From Aliirhizobium smilacinae (GTDB taxonomy: Bacteria; Pseudomonadota; Alphaproteobacteria; Rhizobiales; Rhizobiaceae), in NCBI RefSeq assembly GCF_006335145.1, contig NZ_VDMN01000002.1, positions 800,687 through 864,686 of the forward strand: a stretch of 64,000 nucleotides of DNA, given 5' to 3'. The notes under the pieces are model-generated. The model worked only from the letters and a program-made list of their open reading frames with translations. It had not been told where the DNA came from and made no database searches. Below, in pieces: positions 32,845 to 41,658 of this stretch (within the stretch, counting starts at the first letter, position 1; each line of letters starts with the position of its first letter). The position numbers and the translations under genes are program-made.

Positions 32845-33933
32845 ATGGGACGCATACTGACGGAAAAGGATGTCGAAGCCGCCGTTCGCGGAGGCTCCGT
32901 CTATGCGGCCGGCGGCGGCGGCTGGTCCGATCATGGACGCATGCTGGGTTATGCCGCAGTCAGCATCGGCCGGCCGGAACTGATCACGATCGATGAGCTG
33001 GAAGACAGAGACTGGGTTGCGACTGCGGCTGCCATTGGTGCACCGGCTTCGACTACGGCCTGGGAGATGCAGGGTGTCGATTACGTCAAGGCCGTGCAGC
33101 TTCTGCAGGACGCGCTTGGCGAAAAGGTATCGGCCCTGATGATCGGCCAGAACGGCAAGTCCTCGACGCTGAACGGCTGGTTGCCTTCCGCCATTCTCGG
33201 GACCAAGGTGCTGGACGCAGTTGGTGATGTTCGTGCTCATCCGACCGGCGACATGGGCTCGATCGGCATGGCCAACTCGCCGGATGAGATGATCCAGACC
33301 GCAGTCGGCGGCAATCGTGCTGAAAATCGCTATATCGAACTCGTCGTGCGTGGCGCGACGGCAAAAGTTTCGCCTATCCTGCGCACGGCTGCAGACATGT
33401 CCGGCGGCTTCATCGCCTCCTGCCGCAATCCGCTGCGGGCATCTTATGTCAGAAGGAATGCAGCACTCGGCGGTATCAGCCTGGCGCTGAAACTCGGCGA
33501 GGCGATCATTGAGGCGGATGCCAGGGGAGGGCATGCGATCATCGACGCGATCGTCAAGGCGACCGGCGGTACGATCATCGGCGAGGGCGAGGTGAGCGCC
33601 AAATCCGTCGTCTACACAAAAGAAGCCTTCGATGTCGGAACGATTACGGTCGGCCGCGGCGACAAGGCGGTGACGCTGCATGTGATGAACGAATATATGG
33701 CGGTGGATGATGCCGGCGGAAACCGGCTTGCCACCTTCCCGGACATCATTTCGACGCTGTCGCCGGAAGGCGAGCCGATGAGCGTCGGCCAACTGGAGGT
33801 CGGAATGCCGGTATTTCTACTGCACGTGCCGAAGACGATCATTCCGCTGTCGTCGAGTGTGAAGGATCCGTCGGTTTACCCGATCGTCGAGAAGGCGCTT
33901 GGAATTAGCATCTCCGATTACGCTCTGGGTTGA
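32845..33933 (+). CDS. DUF917 family protein, possible S-methyl-thiohydantoin desulfurase
   Basis: 362 residues, starting 11 nt after the amidase stop with GGGAGAGA before the ATG. It matches the DUF917 family (PF06032) by its N-terminal KDVEAAVRGGSVYAAGGGGW, the middle AHPTGDMGSIGMANSPDE, and C-terminal MSVGQLEVGMPVFLLHVPKT. I recall this family being linked to S-methyl-thiohydantoin desulfurase activity in breakdown of S-methylated ergothioneine derivatives, where it removes methanethiol to leave a hydantoin. The urocanase-like gene directly downstream fits that pathway. The family call is firm; the reaction is inferred. Confidence 0.8.
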   Translation: MGRILTEKDVEAAVRGGSVYAAGGGGWSDHGRMLGYAAVSIGRPELITIDELEDRDWVATAAAIGAPASTTAWEMQGVDYVKAVQLLQDALGEKVSALMIGQNGKSSTLNGWLPSAILGTKVLDAVGDVRAHPTGDMGSIGMANSPDEMIQTAVGGNRAENRYIELVVRGATAKVSPILRTAADMSGGFIASCRNPLRASYVRRNAALGGISLALKLGEAIIEADARGGHAIIDAIVKATGGTIIGEGEVSAKSVVYTKEAFDVGTITVGRGDKAVTLHVMNEYMAVDDAGGNRLATFPDIISTLSPEGEPMSVGQLEVGMPVFLLHVPKTIIPLSSSVKDPSVYPIVEKALGISISDYALG

Positions 33934-33943
33934 GGAGAAAACC

Positions 33944-35605
33944 ATGCCGAAGCCCAATCCACGCCATCCGAAATTCCCGATCCCCGGCGGCAACGAGTTG
34001 CGTGCCAAGGGATGGCGGCAGGAGGCCTTGCTGCGGCTTCTCGAAAACGTCCTTTCTGTCGGCGAGGATTCCGATAATCTTATCGTTTATGCGGCGCTCG
34101 GCAAAGCAGCGCGTAACTGGGCGGCGCATGATGCGATCGTCAATACGTTGAAGGAGATGAATGAGGATCAGACGCTGATCATTCAGTCCGGCAAGCCGGT
34201 GGGGCTGTTGAAGACCCATGCCAAGGCGCCGCTGGTGATCATGGCGAACTGCAACATTGTCGGCCAATGGGCGAAAGCCGAATATTTCTATGAGCTTCAG
34301 GAAAAGGGACTGATCTGCTGGGGCGGTCTGACGGCTGGCGCTTGGCAATATATCGGTAGCCAGGGTGTCATCCAGGGTACCTACGAGATCTTCATGCGGA
34401 TCGCCGAAAAACGCTTTGGTGGCACACTGGCCGGCCGGTTCGTATTGACCGCGGGTCTCGGCGGAATGGGCGGCGCGCAGCCGCTCGCCGGCCGCATGGC
34501 GGGGGCCGCAATCCTTGTGGTCGATATCGATCCGGATCGGGTGGCCAAGCGCCGCGAAATTGGTTTTCTCGATGAAGTCGCGCCCGACCTCGATACGGCT
34601 CTGCGGATGATCGACGCGGCAGTGCGGGAAAAGCGCGCCGTCTCGATCGGCCTCGTGGGCAATGCTGCCGACATTTATCGGCAGATCGTCAAGCGCGGCA
34701 TCGTACCTGACGTCGTCTCCGACCAGACCTCGGCACATGATCTCGTTTATGGCTATGTACCGAAAGGCATGAGCCTGGAAGAAGTGCGCCGGCTTCGCAA
34801 GGAAGGGCAGGGCCAGCTGATGGCGGCCAGTCGTGCCTCGATCGCCGATCACGTGCGCGCCATGCTGACACTGCAGCAAAGAGGTGCGGAGGTCTTCGAC
34901 AATGGCAACCTCATCCGTACTCAGGCCAAGCAGGGCGGGGTCGAAAACGCCTTCGACATCCCGATTTTCACCGAAGCTTATTTGCGACCGCTGTTCTGCC
35001 GCGCGATCGGTCCCTTCCGCTGGATGGCGCTGTCGGGTGAGGAAAGCGATATCGCCCGTATCGATGATCTCGTTCTGGAGCTTTTCCCGGATAATTACAT
35101 CGTTACCAACTGGATCAGGTTGGCGCGTGAAAACGTGCCGTTCGAAGGGCTTCCGGCGCGGATTGCCTGGCTTGGCCACGGCGAGCGCACGCAACTCGCA
35201 CTGGCGGTCAATGCGCTGGTGGCCAAAGGCGAACTGAAGGCCCCGATTGCTTTCTCACGCGACCATCTCGATGCCGGGGCCATGGCACATCCCAACATCA
35301 TGACCGAGAATATGAAGGACGGATCGGACGCGATTGCCGACTGGCCGTTGATCAACGCCATGACGCTTTGCTCGTCCATGGCGGATCTCGTCGTCATCCA
35401 TTCGGGCGGCGGCGGTTATGCCGGTTACATGACGAGCGCTGGCGTGACGATCGTGGCTGACGGCACCGAAGCGGCTGCAGAGCGGCTCGACATGGCGATT
35501 ACCAACGACACGTCACTCGGCATTATCCGGTATGCGGATGCCGGTTATGACGAGGCTGCCGATGCTGCCGAACGGGGCAACGTACCGCATATACGGCTGG
35601 GTTAA
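33944..35605 (+). CDS. Urocanase-family hydratase paralogue, probably (S-methyl-)thiourocanate hydratase
   Basis: 553 residues from the ATG at 33944, after GAGGAG. It aligns by eye with HutU along its whole length: NELRAKGWRQEALLRLL, LIIQSGKPVGLLKTH, the NAD site TAGLGGMGGAQPLAGRMAG, DQTSAHDLVYGYVPKG, YLRPLFCRAIGPFRWMALSG and FSRDHLDAGAMAHPN. At residue 408, however, PARIAWLG has Ala where urocanases have the catalytic Cys (PARICW; Cys410 in the Pseudomonas putida enzyme), and the usual LHHGGGVGMGYS reads IHSGGGGYAGYM. This points to a different substrate or chemistry. With DUF917 and a carbamoylase beside it, a thio- or S-methylthio-urocanate is likely. Confidence 0.85.
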   Translation: MPKPNPRHPKFPIPGGNELRAKGWRQEALLRLLENVLSVGEDSDNLIVYAALGKAARNWAAHDAIVNTLKEMNEDQTLIIQSGKPVGLLKTHAKAPLVIMANCNIVGQWAKAEYFYELQEKGLICWGGLTAGAWQYIGSQGVIQGTYEIFMRIAEKRFGGTLAGRFVLTAGLGGMGGAQPLAGRMAGAAILVVDIDPDRVAKRREIGFLDEVAPDLDTALRMIDAAVREKRAVSIGLVGNAADIYRQIVKRGIVPDVVSDQTSAHDLVYGYVPKGMSLEEVRRLRKEGQGQLMAASRASIADHVRAMLTLQQRGAEVFDNGNLIRTQAKQGGVENAFDIPIFTEAYLRPLFCRAIGPFRWMALSGEESDIARIDDLVLELFPDNYIVTNWIRLARENVPFEGLPARIAWLGHGERTQLALAVNALVAKGELKAPIAFSRDHLDAGAMAHPNIMTENMKDGSDAIADWPLINAMTLCSSMADLVVIHSGGGGYAGYMTSAGVTIVADGTEAAAERLDMAITNDTSLGIIRYADAGYDEAADAAERGNVPHIRLG

Positions 35606-35618
35606 GACCCAGCCGTAT
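35591..35618 (+). terminator. Rho-independent-type hairpin enclosing the urocanase-like stop codon
   Basis: ATACGGCTGGGT-TAAG-ACCCAGCCGTAT is a perfect 12-bp stem with a 4-nt loop. The TAA stop codon (35603-35605) lies in the loop. A T6 run follows only at 35635-35640. The gap to the convergent psuG gene is 23 nt, so the hairpin may serve both strands. Confidence 0.72.
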
Positions 35619-35628
35619 CCATTTGCGA

Positions 35629-36552
35629 TCAGGCTTTTTTGAATGCCGAATAAGCAACGGCCATTTTGGACGCGAGCGTCGCGTTGTTCTTGACCAGCTC
35701 GATATTGGCCTTCAGGCTCTCGCCTTTTGACAACTCGTTGATGCGCGCAAGCAGGAAAGGCGTCAGTTCCTTGCGGCCAATGCCGCGTTCCTCGGCTTCG
35801 CGAACCGCATCCGTTATCGTGCCGTCGATGAATTCCGGCGTCAGCGCAGCCGCTTCCGGGATAGGGTTGGCGATCAGAAGACCGGTGCCTGTTCCGAACT
35901 GGTGGTGCAGCCACATCGCCTTGGCGATTTCGGCGGCGCTGTCCAGTTTGTGATCGGCCTTGTAGCCGCTCTTGCGGGTGAAGAAGGCCGGGAAGTCGTC
36001 GGTTCCATACGCGATGACGGGCACGCGCTGGGTTTCCAGATATTCGAGCGTCTTGGCAATATCGAGGATCGACTTGACGCCTGCGCAGACTACGGCGGTT
36101 TTGGTGCGGCCGAGTTCGGTCAGGTCGGCGGAGATATCGAAGGTATGCTCGGCGCCGCGATGAACACCGCCGACGCCACCGGTGGCGAAAATCTCGATGC
36201 CGGCGAGATCAGCCAACAGCATCGTGGCTGAAACGGTCGTGCCGGCAGTCTGCTTGCGGACCATGGCGACGGCGAGGTCGCGACCGGACGCCTTTACGAC
36301 ATCCCTAGCTTGGGCAAGCTGTTCGAGCTCATCGGAGTCGATGCCGGCGCGCAATTCTCCATCGATGACCGCGATCGTCGCCGGCACGGCGCCGGTGGCG
36401 CGAACGACAGCTTCGACGGCTTTCGCCGTTTCGAGATTGGCCGGGTAGGGCATGCCGTGGGTGATGATGGTGGATTCGAGCGCGACAACCGGTCCGCCCT
36501 TGGCGATTGCGTCGGCGACTTCCTTGTTGAGCCTCGGCTTCAGGAGTTGCAT
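35629..36552 (-). CDS. psuG: Pseudouridine-5'-phosphate glycosidase
   Basis: 307 residues from the ATG at 36552; a frame extension to 36639 runs into the kinase gene. The family (indigoidine synthase A-like) is clear: ALESTIITHGMPYP with catalytic E26, K87 in ARDVVKASGRDLA, QTAGTTVSATM, the metal Asp D143 in TFDISADL, and K160 in CAGVKSILDIAKTLE. It cleaves the C-C glycosidic bond of pseudouridine 5'-phosphate to uracil and ribose 5-phosphate in the cytoplasm. It is encoded 14 nt after psuK, and the two form a pseudouridine salvage operon. Confidence 0.93.
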   Translation of the reverse strand: MQLLKPRLNKEVADAIAKGGPVVALESTIITHGMPYPANLETAKAVEAVVRATGAVPATIAVIDGELRAGIDSDELEQLAQARDVVKASGRDLAVAMVRKQTAGTTVSATMLLADLAGIEIFATGGVGGVHRGAEHTFDISADLTELGRTKTAVVCAGVKSILDIAKTLEYLETQRVPVIAYGTDDFPAFFTRKSGYKADHKLDSAAEIAKAMWLHHQFGTGTGLLIANPIPEAAALTPEFIDGTITDAVREAEERGIGRKELTPFLLARINELSKGESLKANIELVKNNATLASKMAVAYSAFKKA

Positions 36553-36566
36553 GTCGTCTTGTCCTT

Positions 36567-37679
36567 TCAATTCGTGAGCCTGTGCCGATTGGCATCGATA
36601 AGCTCGGCAGACAGATCGGGATGTACACTGGCGGTACATTCGGTGGTGAGTGTGGCGGCAAGTGCGCCGGTGCGGGCCCCATCGAAAATCTCGTCGCCTT
36701 CGAGAAGACGATGGAGCGTTGCGGCAATCATCGCATCGCCGGCGCCGGTCATATCGACCGGGGCGGCTTTCACGGCCCCGATAAATTCTATGCTCTGTGA
36801 CCCGGCAACGGCCATGCCTTCGGCACCCGCGCTGACGACTGCCATGTCGGCGCCTGCTTGCTGCAGCGCCAATGCGGCCTGTTTCGCGCCTTCAACGGTG
36901 TGCGCATTCGTATGGCCGAGAACTGCGTTGGCTTCGTCAATGTTCATGAACAGGAGATCTATCCCGTTCAGATCCTTTGGTAGCCGCGTTCCCTTATGCG
37001 TGGATACGGCATCGATCGCCAGCCGGCAGGTGGCATTTCTGCTCCGGTCGATCAGCGTGGACAGGACTTCTGCCGGCAGATTGCAATCTGCAAACACCCA
37101 GCTGGAGGCGGCGAGATGCGGCCATGCACGTTCTATATGATCCGGCTTAAACAGGTCGAAGATGTTCATGTCGGCAATGCCGAGAACAAGGTCGCCGGCT
37201 GCGTCGAGGATTGCTGCATATTCGGCCGTCGGGCGTTCGTTCGTCGTCACGACCTGACTGACATCGACCCCCAATTCGCGCATATATCTGAGCAGGGCTT
37301 GTCCGCCGTCATCGTCGCCGACGATGGAGATGAAACCGGTGGAGGAGCCAAGCCTTGCAAGATTTTCCGCAACATTGCGGGCGACGCCACCAAGGCTGCG
37401 GGTACTTTCGACGGGGTTCGATGTTTCCAGAACGATCTTGGTGCGTGCGTGATATTTGCGGTCTAGCACCGCCCCGCCAACGCAGAACGCACGTGCTTCC
37501 GACGAAAGGACATAACCTCTCCCGAGAATATGCCCCTTGTTCATCAACTGGACGATGTGAGCGGCCACCGTGGACCTTGCAAGCCCGAGGGATGTGGCAA
37601 TTTCCTGCTGACTGACGAAAGGGTTTTCGCGGATCAATGCCAGAACGGCGCTTTCCTGCGGTACAAGCGGTTGGGTCAT
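36567..37679 (-). CDS. psuK: Pseudouridine kinase (PfkB family) with N-terminal HTH
   Basis: 370 residues. A winged HTH fills about 1-65 (ESAVLALIRENPFVSQQEIA, then GLARSTVAAHIVQLMNKGHI). The PfkB kinase domain (68-360) follows, with SLGGVARNVAENLARLG and MTGAGDAMIAATLHRLLEG. The HTH-kinase architecture is common among psuK-type genes and suggests autoregulation by the kinase. It phosphorylates pseudouridine for PsuG. AAGGAG precedes the start at 37679. A two-codon frame (ATG CAA TGA) sits in that leader and its stop overlaps the start codon, which could couple translation. Confidence 0.88.
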   Translation of the reverse strand: MTQPLVPQESAVLALIRENPFVSQQEIATSLGLARSTVAAHIVQLMNKGHILGRGYVLSSEARAFCVGGAVLDRKYHARTKIVLETSNPVESTRSLGGVARNVAENLARLGSSTGFISIVGDDDGGQALLRYMRELGVDVSQVVTTNERPTAEYAAILDAAGDLVLGIADMNIFDLFKPDHIERAWPHLAASSWVFADCNLPAEVLSTLIDRSRNATCRLAIDAVSTHKGTRLPKDLNGIDLLFMNIDEANAVLGHTNAHTVEGAKQAALALQQAGADMAVVSAGAEGMAVAGSQSIEFIGAVKAAPVDMTGAGDAMIAATLHRLLEGDEIFDGARTGALAATLTTECTASVHPDLSAELIDANRHRLTN

Positions 37680-37745
37680 TGCATGGGCTCCTTGCGAAAC
37701 CCATGCAAACAATTGACTATGGTGTCAACTATTGTTTGTCGCCGC

Positions 37746-38744
37746 CTATTTGTTGTGCGGCTTTTCGATGTGGCCACCAAAGGATTTGCGCATCAGCGAC
37801 AGCATCTTGTTGGCGTATTCGGCGTTGCCCTGGGAGTCGAAACGGCTGAATACCGCCGCCGAAAGAACCGGTACGGGGACGCCCATGTCGATCGCGGCTT
37901 TCATCGTCCAACGGCCTTCGCCCGAATCCGAAACCCTGCCGCCGAAACTGCTGAGTGACGGGTCAGCCTTCAAGGCCTCTGCCGTGAGGTCGAGCAGCCA
38001 TGAACCGACAACACTGCCGTGGCGCCAGACTTCGCTGATTGCCTCGATATCCATATCGAACTGGTAAAACTGCTTGTCAGGCAAAGGTGTTGTTTCTGCG
38101 TCGACCTCGCGATGGGCGTGGCCGACATTTGCCTGTTTCAAGACGTTGAAACCTTCGGCATAGGCCTGCATCATGCCGTATTCGATGCCGTTATGGACCA
38201 TCTTGACGAAATGGCCGGCACCGCTTGGGCCGCAATGCAGATAACCGCGTTCGGCGGCACGCAGGGAAGGGTCGAGGTCCGCTCCCGGCGCCAGTGTCGC
38301 GAAGATCGGGTCCAGATGCTGAACCGCTTCGTTCGGGCCGCCGATCATCAGGCAAAATCCGCGTTCAAGACCCCAGACGCCGCCGCTTGTGCCGACGTCG
38401 ACATAAGAAATGCCCTTGTCTGCAAGCTTGGCGCTTTGATCGACTGCATCGCGATAGTTGGAATTGCCACCGTCGATGATGATATCGCCGGGCTGCATGA
38501 AAGCCGCCAGCTTGTCGACGATCCCGGGAGTGATCGCGGCCGGCAGCATGATCCAGACGGCACGGGGTGGTGTCAGTTTTTCGAGGAACTGTTCAATGGA
38601 CGAGATGCCGATAGCTCCCTCGCCAACAAGCGCCTCGACGGCAGCCGGGTTAACGTCGTAGGCGACGCATTCATGGCCGGCACGCATCAGCCGCCGTGCC
38701 ATGTTGCCGCCCATGCGGCCCAGTCCCATCATTCCGATCTGCAT
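37746..38744 (-). CDS. gnd: 6-phosphogluconate dehydrogenase, short NAD-type
   Basis: 332 residues, much shorter than the 470-residue NADP enzyme. The Rossmann motif is GLGRMG (7-12). DVGTSGGVWGLERGFCLMIG and the catalytic GHFVKMVHNGIEYGMMQAYA mark 6-phosphogluconate dehydrogenases of the GndA/YqeC type, usually NAD-preferring. The reaction is oxidative decarboxylation of 6-phosphogluconate to ribulose 5-phosphate and CO2. The neighbours are the pseudouridine operon and anmK, all on the minus strand but separated by gaps, so shared transcription is unclear. Confidence 0.9.
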   Translation of the reverse strand: MQIGMMGLGRMGGNMARRLMRAGHECVAYDVNPAAVEALVGEGAIGISSIEQFLEKLTPPRAVWIMLPAAITPGIVDKLAAFMQPGDIIIDGGNSNYRDAVDQSAKLADKGISYVDVGTSGGVWGLERGFCLMIGGPNEAVQHLDPIFATLAPGADLDPSLRAAERGYLHCGPSGAGHFVKMVHNGIEYGMMQAYAEGFNVLKQANVGHAHREVDAETTPLPDKQFYQFDMDIEAISEVWRHGSVVGSWLLDLTAEALKADPSLSSFGGRVSDSGEGRWTMKAAIDMGVPVPVLSAAVFSRFDSQGNAEYANKMLSLMRKSFGGHIEKPHNK

Positions 38745-38838
38745 GTATAAGCCTCTCGATGCAGTTAAGAATCGTCGGGAGACTAGGGCGATGTGTCGCA
38801 GGCCTCAAGGCCTTTAAATCGATTTATTTTTGGCAAAG

Positions 38839-38870
38839 GTCACGTCTCCGGCATGCTGGAGAAATGTGAC
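38839..38870 (-). terminator. Interrupted stem-loop after anmK
   Basis: On the minus strand GTCAC...GTGAC encloses TCTCC-N8-GGAGA, giving two 5-bp stems separated by a small internal loop, 9 nt beyond the anmK stop. Only a short pyrimidine stretch follows. It is a plausible terminator between anmK and gnd. Confidence 0.42.
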
Positions 38871-38878
38871 AAACAATA

Positions 38879-40000
38879 TCATGGATTAGCGAGCCTGCCG
38901 CCCGTCTGTTCCCTCGGAACGCCTGTTGTGGTCGGAAAGCTGATCGGCAATCCGCGTAAGGTGCGGACGGCGAGGAAAGCAAAACATTCGGCTTCGACCG
39001 CATCACCACGCCAGCCGAACGTGTCCGCAGACACGGCCTGAACGCCGGCCCGGCTTTCGATCATCGCCATGATCGTGGGATTGCGCCGCCCACCACCGCT
39101 GACAATCAGGCGCTTTGGTCTATGCGGCAAGAGATCGAGTGCCTTGCCGACGGCAGAAGCGGTGAAGGCGGAAAGGGTTGCTGCGCCATCGGCAGCGTCC
39201 AGACCGTCCGCCATGGCGGATGTGAAATCAAACCGGTCCAATGATTTAGGATAGGGCGCGGTCAGATACGGGTGTTGCAGAAGGCGCTCAAGACGCGTTT
39301 CGTCCACTCTGCCCGACGCGCCGAGCGCTCCATCCCGGTCCATCTCGCCAAGGCCAAGCCCCTTGATGAAATCGTTGAGTGGCGCGTTTGCCGGCCCCGT
39401 GTCGAAGGCTACGACAAGATCCTTGCCATCCCACCAGGTGATGTTGCCAACGCCGCCGAGATTGAGGATGGCGCTGTCGCTGCTGCGATCAACGCCGTGC
39501 AACAGTGCCGTGTGATAGATGGCCGCCAGCGGAGCCCCTTGCCCACCGGCTCTTACATCGGCAGTTCGGAAGTCATAGGCAACCTTTGTCCCGAGAATGC
39601 CGGCCATCAATTGCCCGTCACCGAGCTGTCGAGTATCGCCCAAGCGCTCGTTGGTCGGGGCGCGATGCAGCACGGTCTGTCCGTGGAAGCCGACGACGCC
39701 GATCTCATCCATGGATAATAATCCGGCACTCTTCACAAGTTCCTGCACGGCATTGGATTGGGCACGGGTCAGCGCCTCCTCGGCGTCCTTGAAAATCGAA
39801 GGTTCCGGCCCCTCGAAATTCCAGCTGCGAGCCTGGCGCAGGGTCTCCTCCAGAAGGAGGCGGGTGGCTTCCGAATAGGGGGCAAGCGTATAGGCGCCGA
39901 ATGTCTCGACGCTCTCGCCGTCCGTCTTGATAAGCGCTACGTCTATATTGCCGTCGAGCACCGTTCCGGTCATCAGGCCGACCGCCCAGATAGGCTTCAT
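38879..40000 (-). CDS. anmK: Anhydro-N-acetylmuramic acid kinase
   Basis: 373 residues from the ATG at 40000 ([20 protein letters not shown]); the open frame extends 63 codons upstream without family similarity. The nucleotide-binding GLMTGT and [15 protein letters not shown] near the C-terminus, with [16 protein letters not shown] and the catalytic-region [14 protein letters not shown] between them, are typical. It opens the 1,6-anhydro ring and phosphorylates anhydro-MurNAc to MurNAc-6-phosphate in cell-wall recycling. The metabolite is cytoplasmic after import of muropeptides. No murQ is adjacent. Confidence 0.92.
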   Translation of the reverse strand: MKPIWAVGLMTGTVLDGNIDVALIKTDGESVETFGAYTLAPYSEATRLLLEETLRQARSWNFEGPEPSIFKDAEEALTRAQSNAVQELVKSAGLLSMDEIGVVGFHGQTVLHRAPTNERLGDTRQLGDGQLMAGILGTKVAYDFRTADVRAGGQGAPLAAIYHTALLHGVDRSSDSAILNLGGVGNITWWDGKDLVVAFDTGPANAPLNDFIKGLGLGEMDRDGALGASGRVDETRLERLLQHPYLTAPYPKSLDRFDFTSAMADGLDAADGAATLSAFTASAVGKALDLLPHRPKRLIVSGGGRRNPTIMAMIESRAGVQAVSADTFGWRGDAVEAECFAFLAVRTLRGLPISFPTTTGVPREQTGGRLANP

Positions 40001-40369
40001 TGCTTGTCTCCAAATCGCAAATGACCGAATCAAATCCGCTGCATAGTGCCTTTCCGGCCAGCAGAGCCGCAACTGATGCGGTCGAATTTGGCCGTTTCTT
40101 CTACAAGGATCAACGGACCCTTGATTTCGGTAAGGGCGGTCGCCTCCCGATTGGAAAAAATCCTTGACGCGAATCACGCATGCGCGCATTCCTGTAACGG
40201 ATTTGGTTCAATATTTTGCTTTTAGGCGTAAGCGGTGGATTTTGGTGTAAATCGAGTCCGAAGGCCTATCAGAGCGTCGAGTTCGTTTTGTCTGTCAATG
40301 TGCCGTTGCATCCACAGTCCATCATGCTGGGTGACGATCTTTTGAACAGACTTCAGGGAGATTTTGGGT
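40001..40369. other. Gap between anmK and repA, probable divergent promoters
   Basis: 369 nt without a supported gene. It holds TTGACG at 40164-40169 without a good -10, a perfect 10-bp palindrome ATGCGCGCAT at 40180-40189, and an AT-rich patch at about 40201-40250. I looked for the repABC-type parS dyad (GTT-N10-AAC) and found none here. The repA promoter and the anmK promoter probably lie here. Confidence 0.5.
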
Positions 40370-41635
40370 ATGGCCGGATCGGCTGAAAAAACGCAGGCCC
40401 CTAAAGGCGAAGTCACGCTGGAACCGCGGCAGCTTGCCGATGAGACCATTGCGCGTGATGCACGCGCGCTTTCCGAACAGCTCAAAGCGATGCGCGAACG
40501 CCTTTTCCCGCCGCTCGCAAGCAAGACATTGCGTAGCTTCTCGTCCGGCGAGGCTGCCAAGCTTATCGGCGTCTCCGATGGTTATCTGCGCCAGTTGTCT
40601 TTGGCAGGAGAAGGCCCGCAGCCAGAGACCGGCGCAGGTGGACGCCGGTTCTACTCGCTTGCCGATATCAACGCGCTGCGCAGCCATCTCGCAGAGCAGG
40701 CGGCCGCCAAGGGTAATATCGGCAAGGCAAAGTCCTACTTGCCGCGCCGGGATGCGGCACGGAATGACCATCTTCAGGTCATATCGGTCACGAATTTCAA
40801 GGGCGGCTCGGGCAAGACCACTTCTGCCGCGCATCTGGCGCAATATCTGGCCCTGACGGGACATAGGGTGCTTGCGATCGATCTTGATCCGCAGGCCTCC
40901 CTTTCGGCTTTGTTCGGTTATCAGCCGGAACTTGATCTGACCGGCAATGACACGCTTTACGGCGCAATTCGCTATGACGACGAGCAGCGGTCACTTTCCG
41001 AAGTTATCCGCGCAACCTATTTCCCCGGTCTCGACATCGTTCCCGGCAATATCGAGTTGCAGGAATTCGAGCATGTCACCCCCCAGGCACTGGCAAACCG
41101 TCAAAGCGGCAAGGACAGCGGCCCGCTGTTTTTTGCGCGGATCCAGGCGGTTCTGGCAACGGTTGAGCAGGACTACGACGTCGTTGTGATCGACTGCCCG
41201 CCGCAGCTTGGTTATCTGACCTTGTCTGCCCTTTGCGCATCCACTTCGGTTGTGGTGACGGTACATCCGCAAATGCTGGATGTTGCGTCGATGAACCAGT
41301 TTCTGTTCATGACGTCCGATCTCCTATCCGTGGTGCGCGAAGCGGGAGGGACGTTGAATTTCGACTTTTTGCGGTATCTGGTTACTCGCTTTGAGCCGAA
41401 TGACGGGCCTCAGGCGCAGATCGTCGGTTTCATGCGCTCGTTGTTCGGAGACCGCGTTCTCACGGCGCCAATGCTGAAATCGACGGCGGTCTCTGATGCC
41501 GGCTTAACGAAACAGACACTTTACGAAGTCGGGCGCGAGAATTTTACGCGTTCAACCTATGATCGTGCACTCGAGGCGATGAACGCCGTCAATGGTGAGG
41601 TGGAAGCTCTGATCCACGCGGCTTGGGGCCGATAA
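40370..41635 (+). CDS. repA: RepA, ParA-type partition ATPase of repABC family
   Basis: 421 residues from the ATG at 40370, which has GGGAG 9 nt upstream. The N-terminal part carries a MerR-like HTH (about 57-105, SFSSGEAAKLIGVSDGYLRQ, then GGRRFYSLADINALRSHL), as in RepA proteins that autorepress. The deviant Walker A FKGGSGKTT is at 143-151, with DLDPQASLSALFG and VVVIDCPPQLGYLTLSAL following. It positions replicon copies with RepB and a parS site. It is 23 nt upstream of repB. No repC follows, unlike complete repABC operons. Confidence 0.92.
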   Translation: MAGSAEKTQAPKGEVTLEPRQLADETIARDARALSEQLKAMRERLFPPLASKTLRSFSSGEAAKLIGVSDGYLRQLSLAGEGPQPETGAGGRRFYSLADINALRSHLAEQAAAKGNIGKAKSYLPRRDAARNDHLQVISVTNFKGGSGKTTSAAHLAQYLALTGHRVLAIDLDPQASLSALFGYQPELDLTGNDTLYGAIRYDDEQRSLSEVIRATYFPGLDIVPGNIELQEFEHVTPQALANRQSGKDSGPLFFARIQAVLATVEQDYDVVVIDCPPQLGYLTLSALCASTSVVVTVHPQMLDVASMNQFLFMTSDLLSVVREAGGTLNFDFLRYLVTRFEPNDGPQAQIVGFMRSLFGDRVLTAPMLKSTAVSDAGLTKQTLYEVGRENFTRSTYDRALEAMNAVNGEVEALIHAAWGR

Positions 41636-41658
41636 GGCGGAAAGAGGGTTTTAGAACA

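Noticed and set aside
33905..35194. 429-codon open frame on the minus strand
   Set aside because: It lies antisense inside the urocanase-like gene, is rich in Arg/His/Asp as expected for a shadow frame, and has no family motifs.
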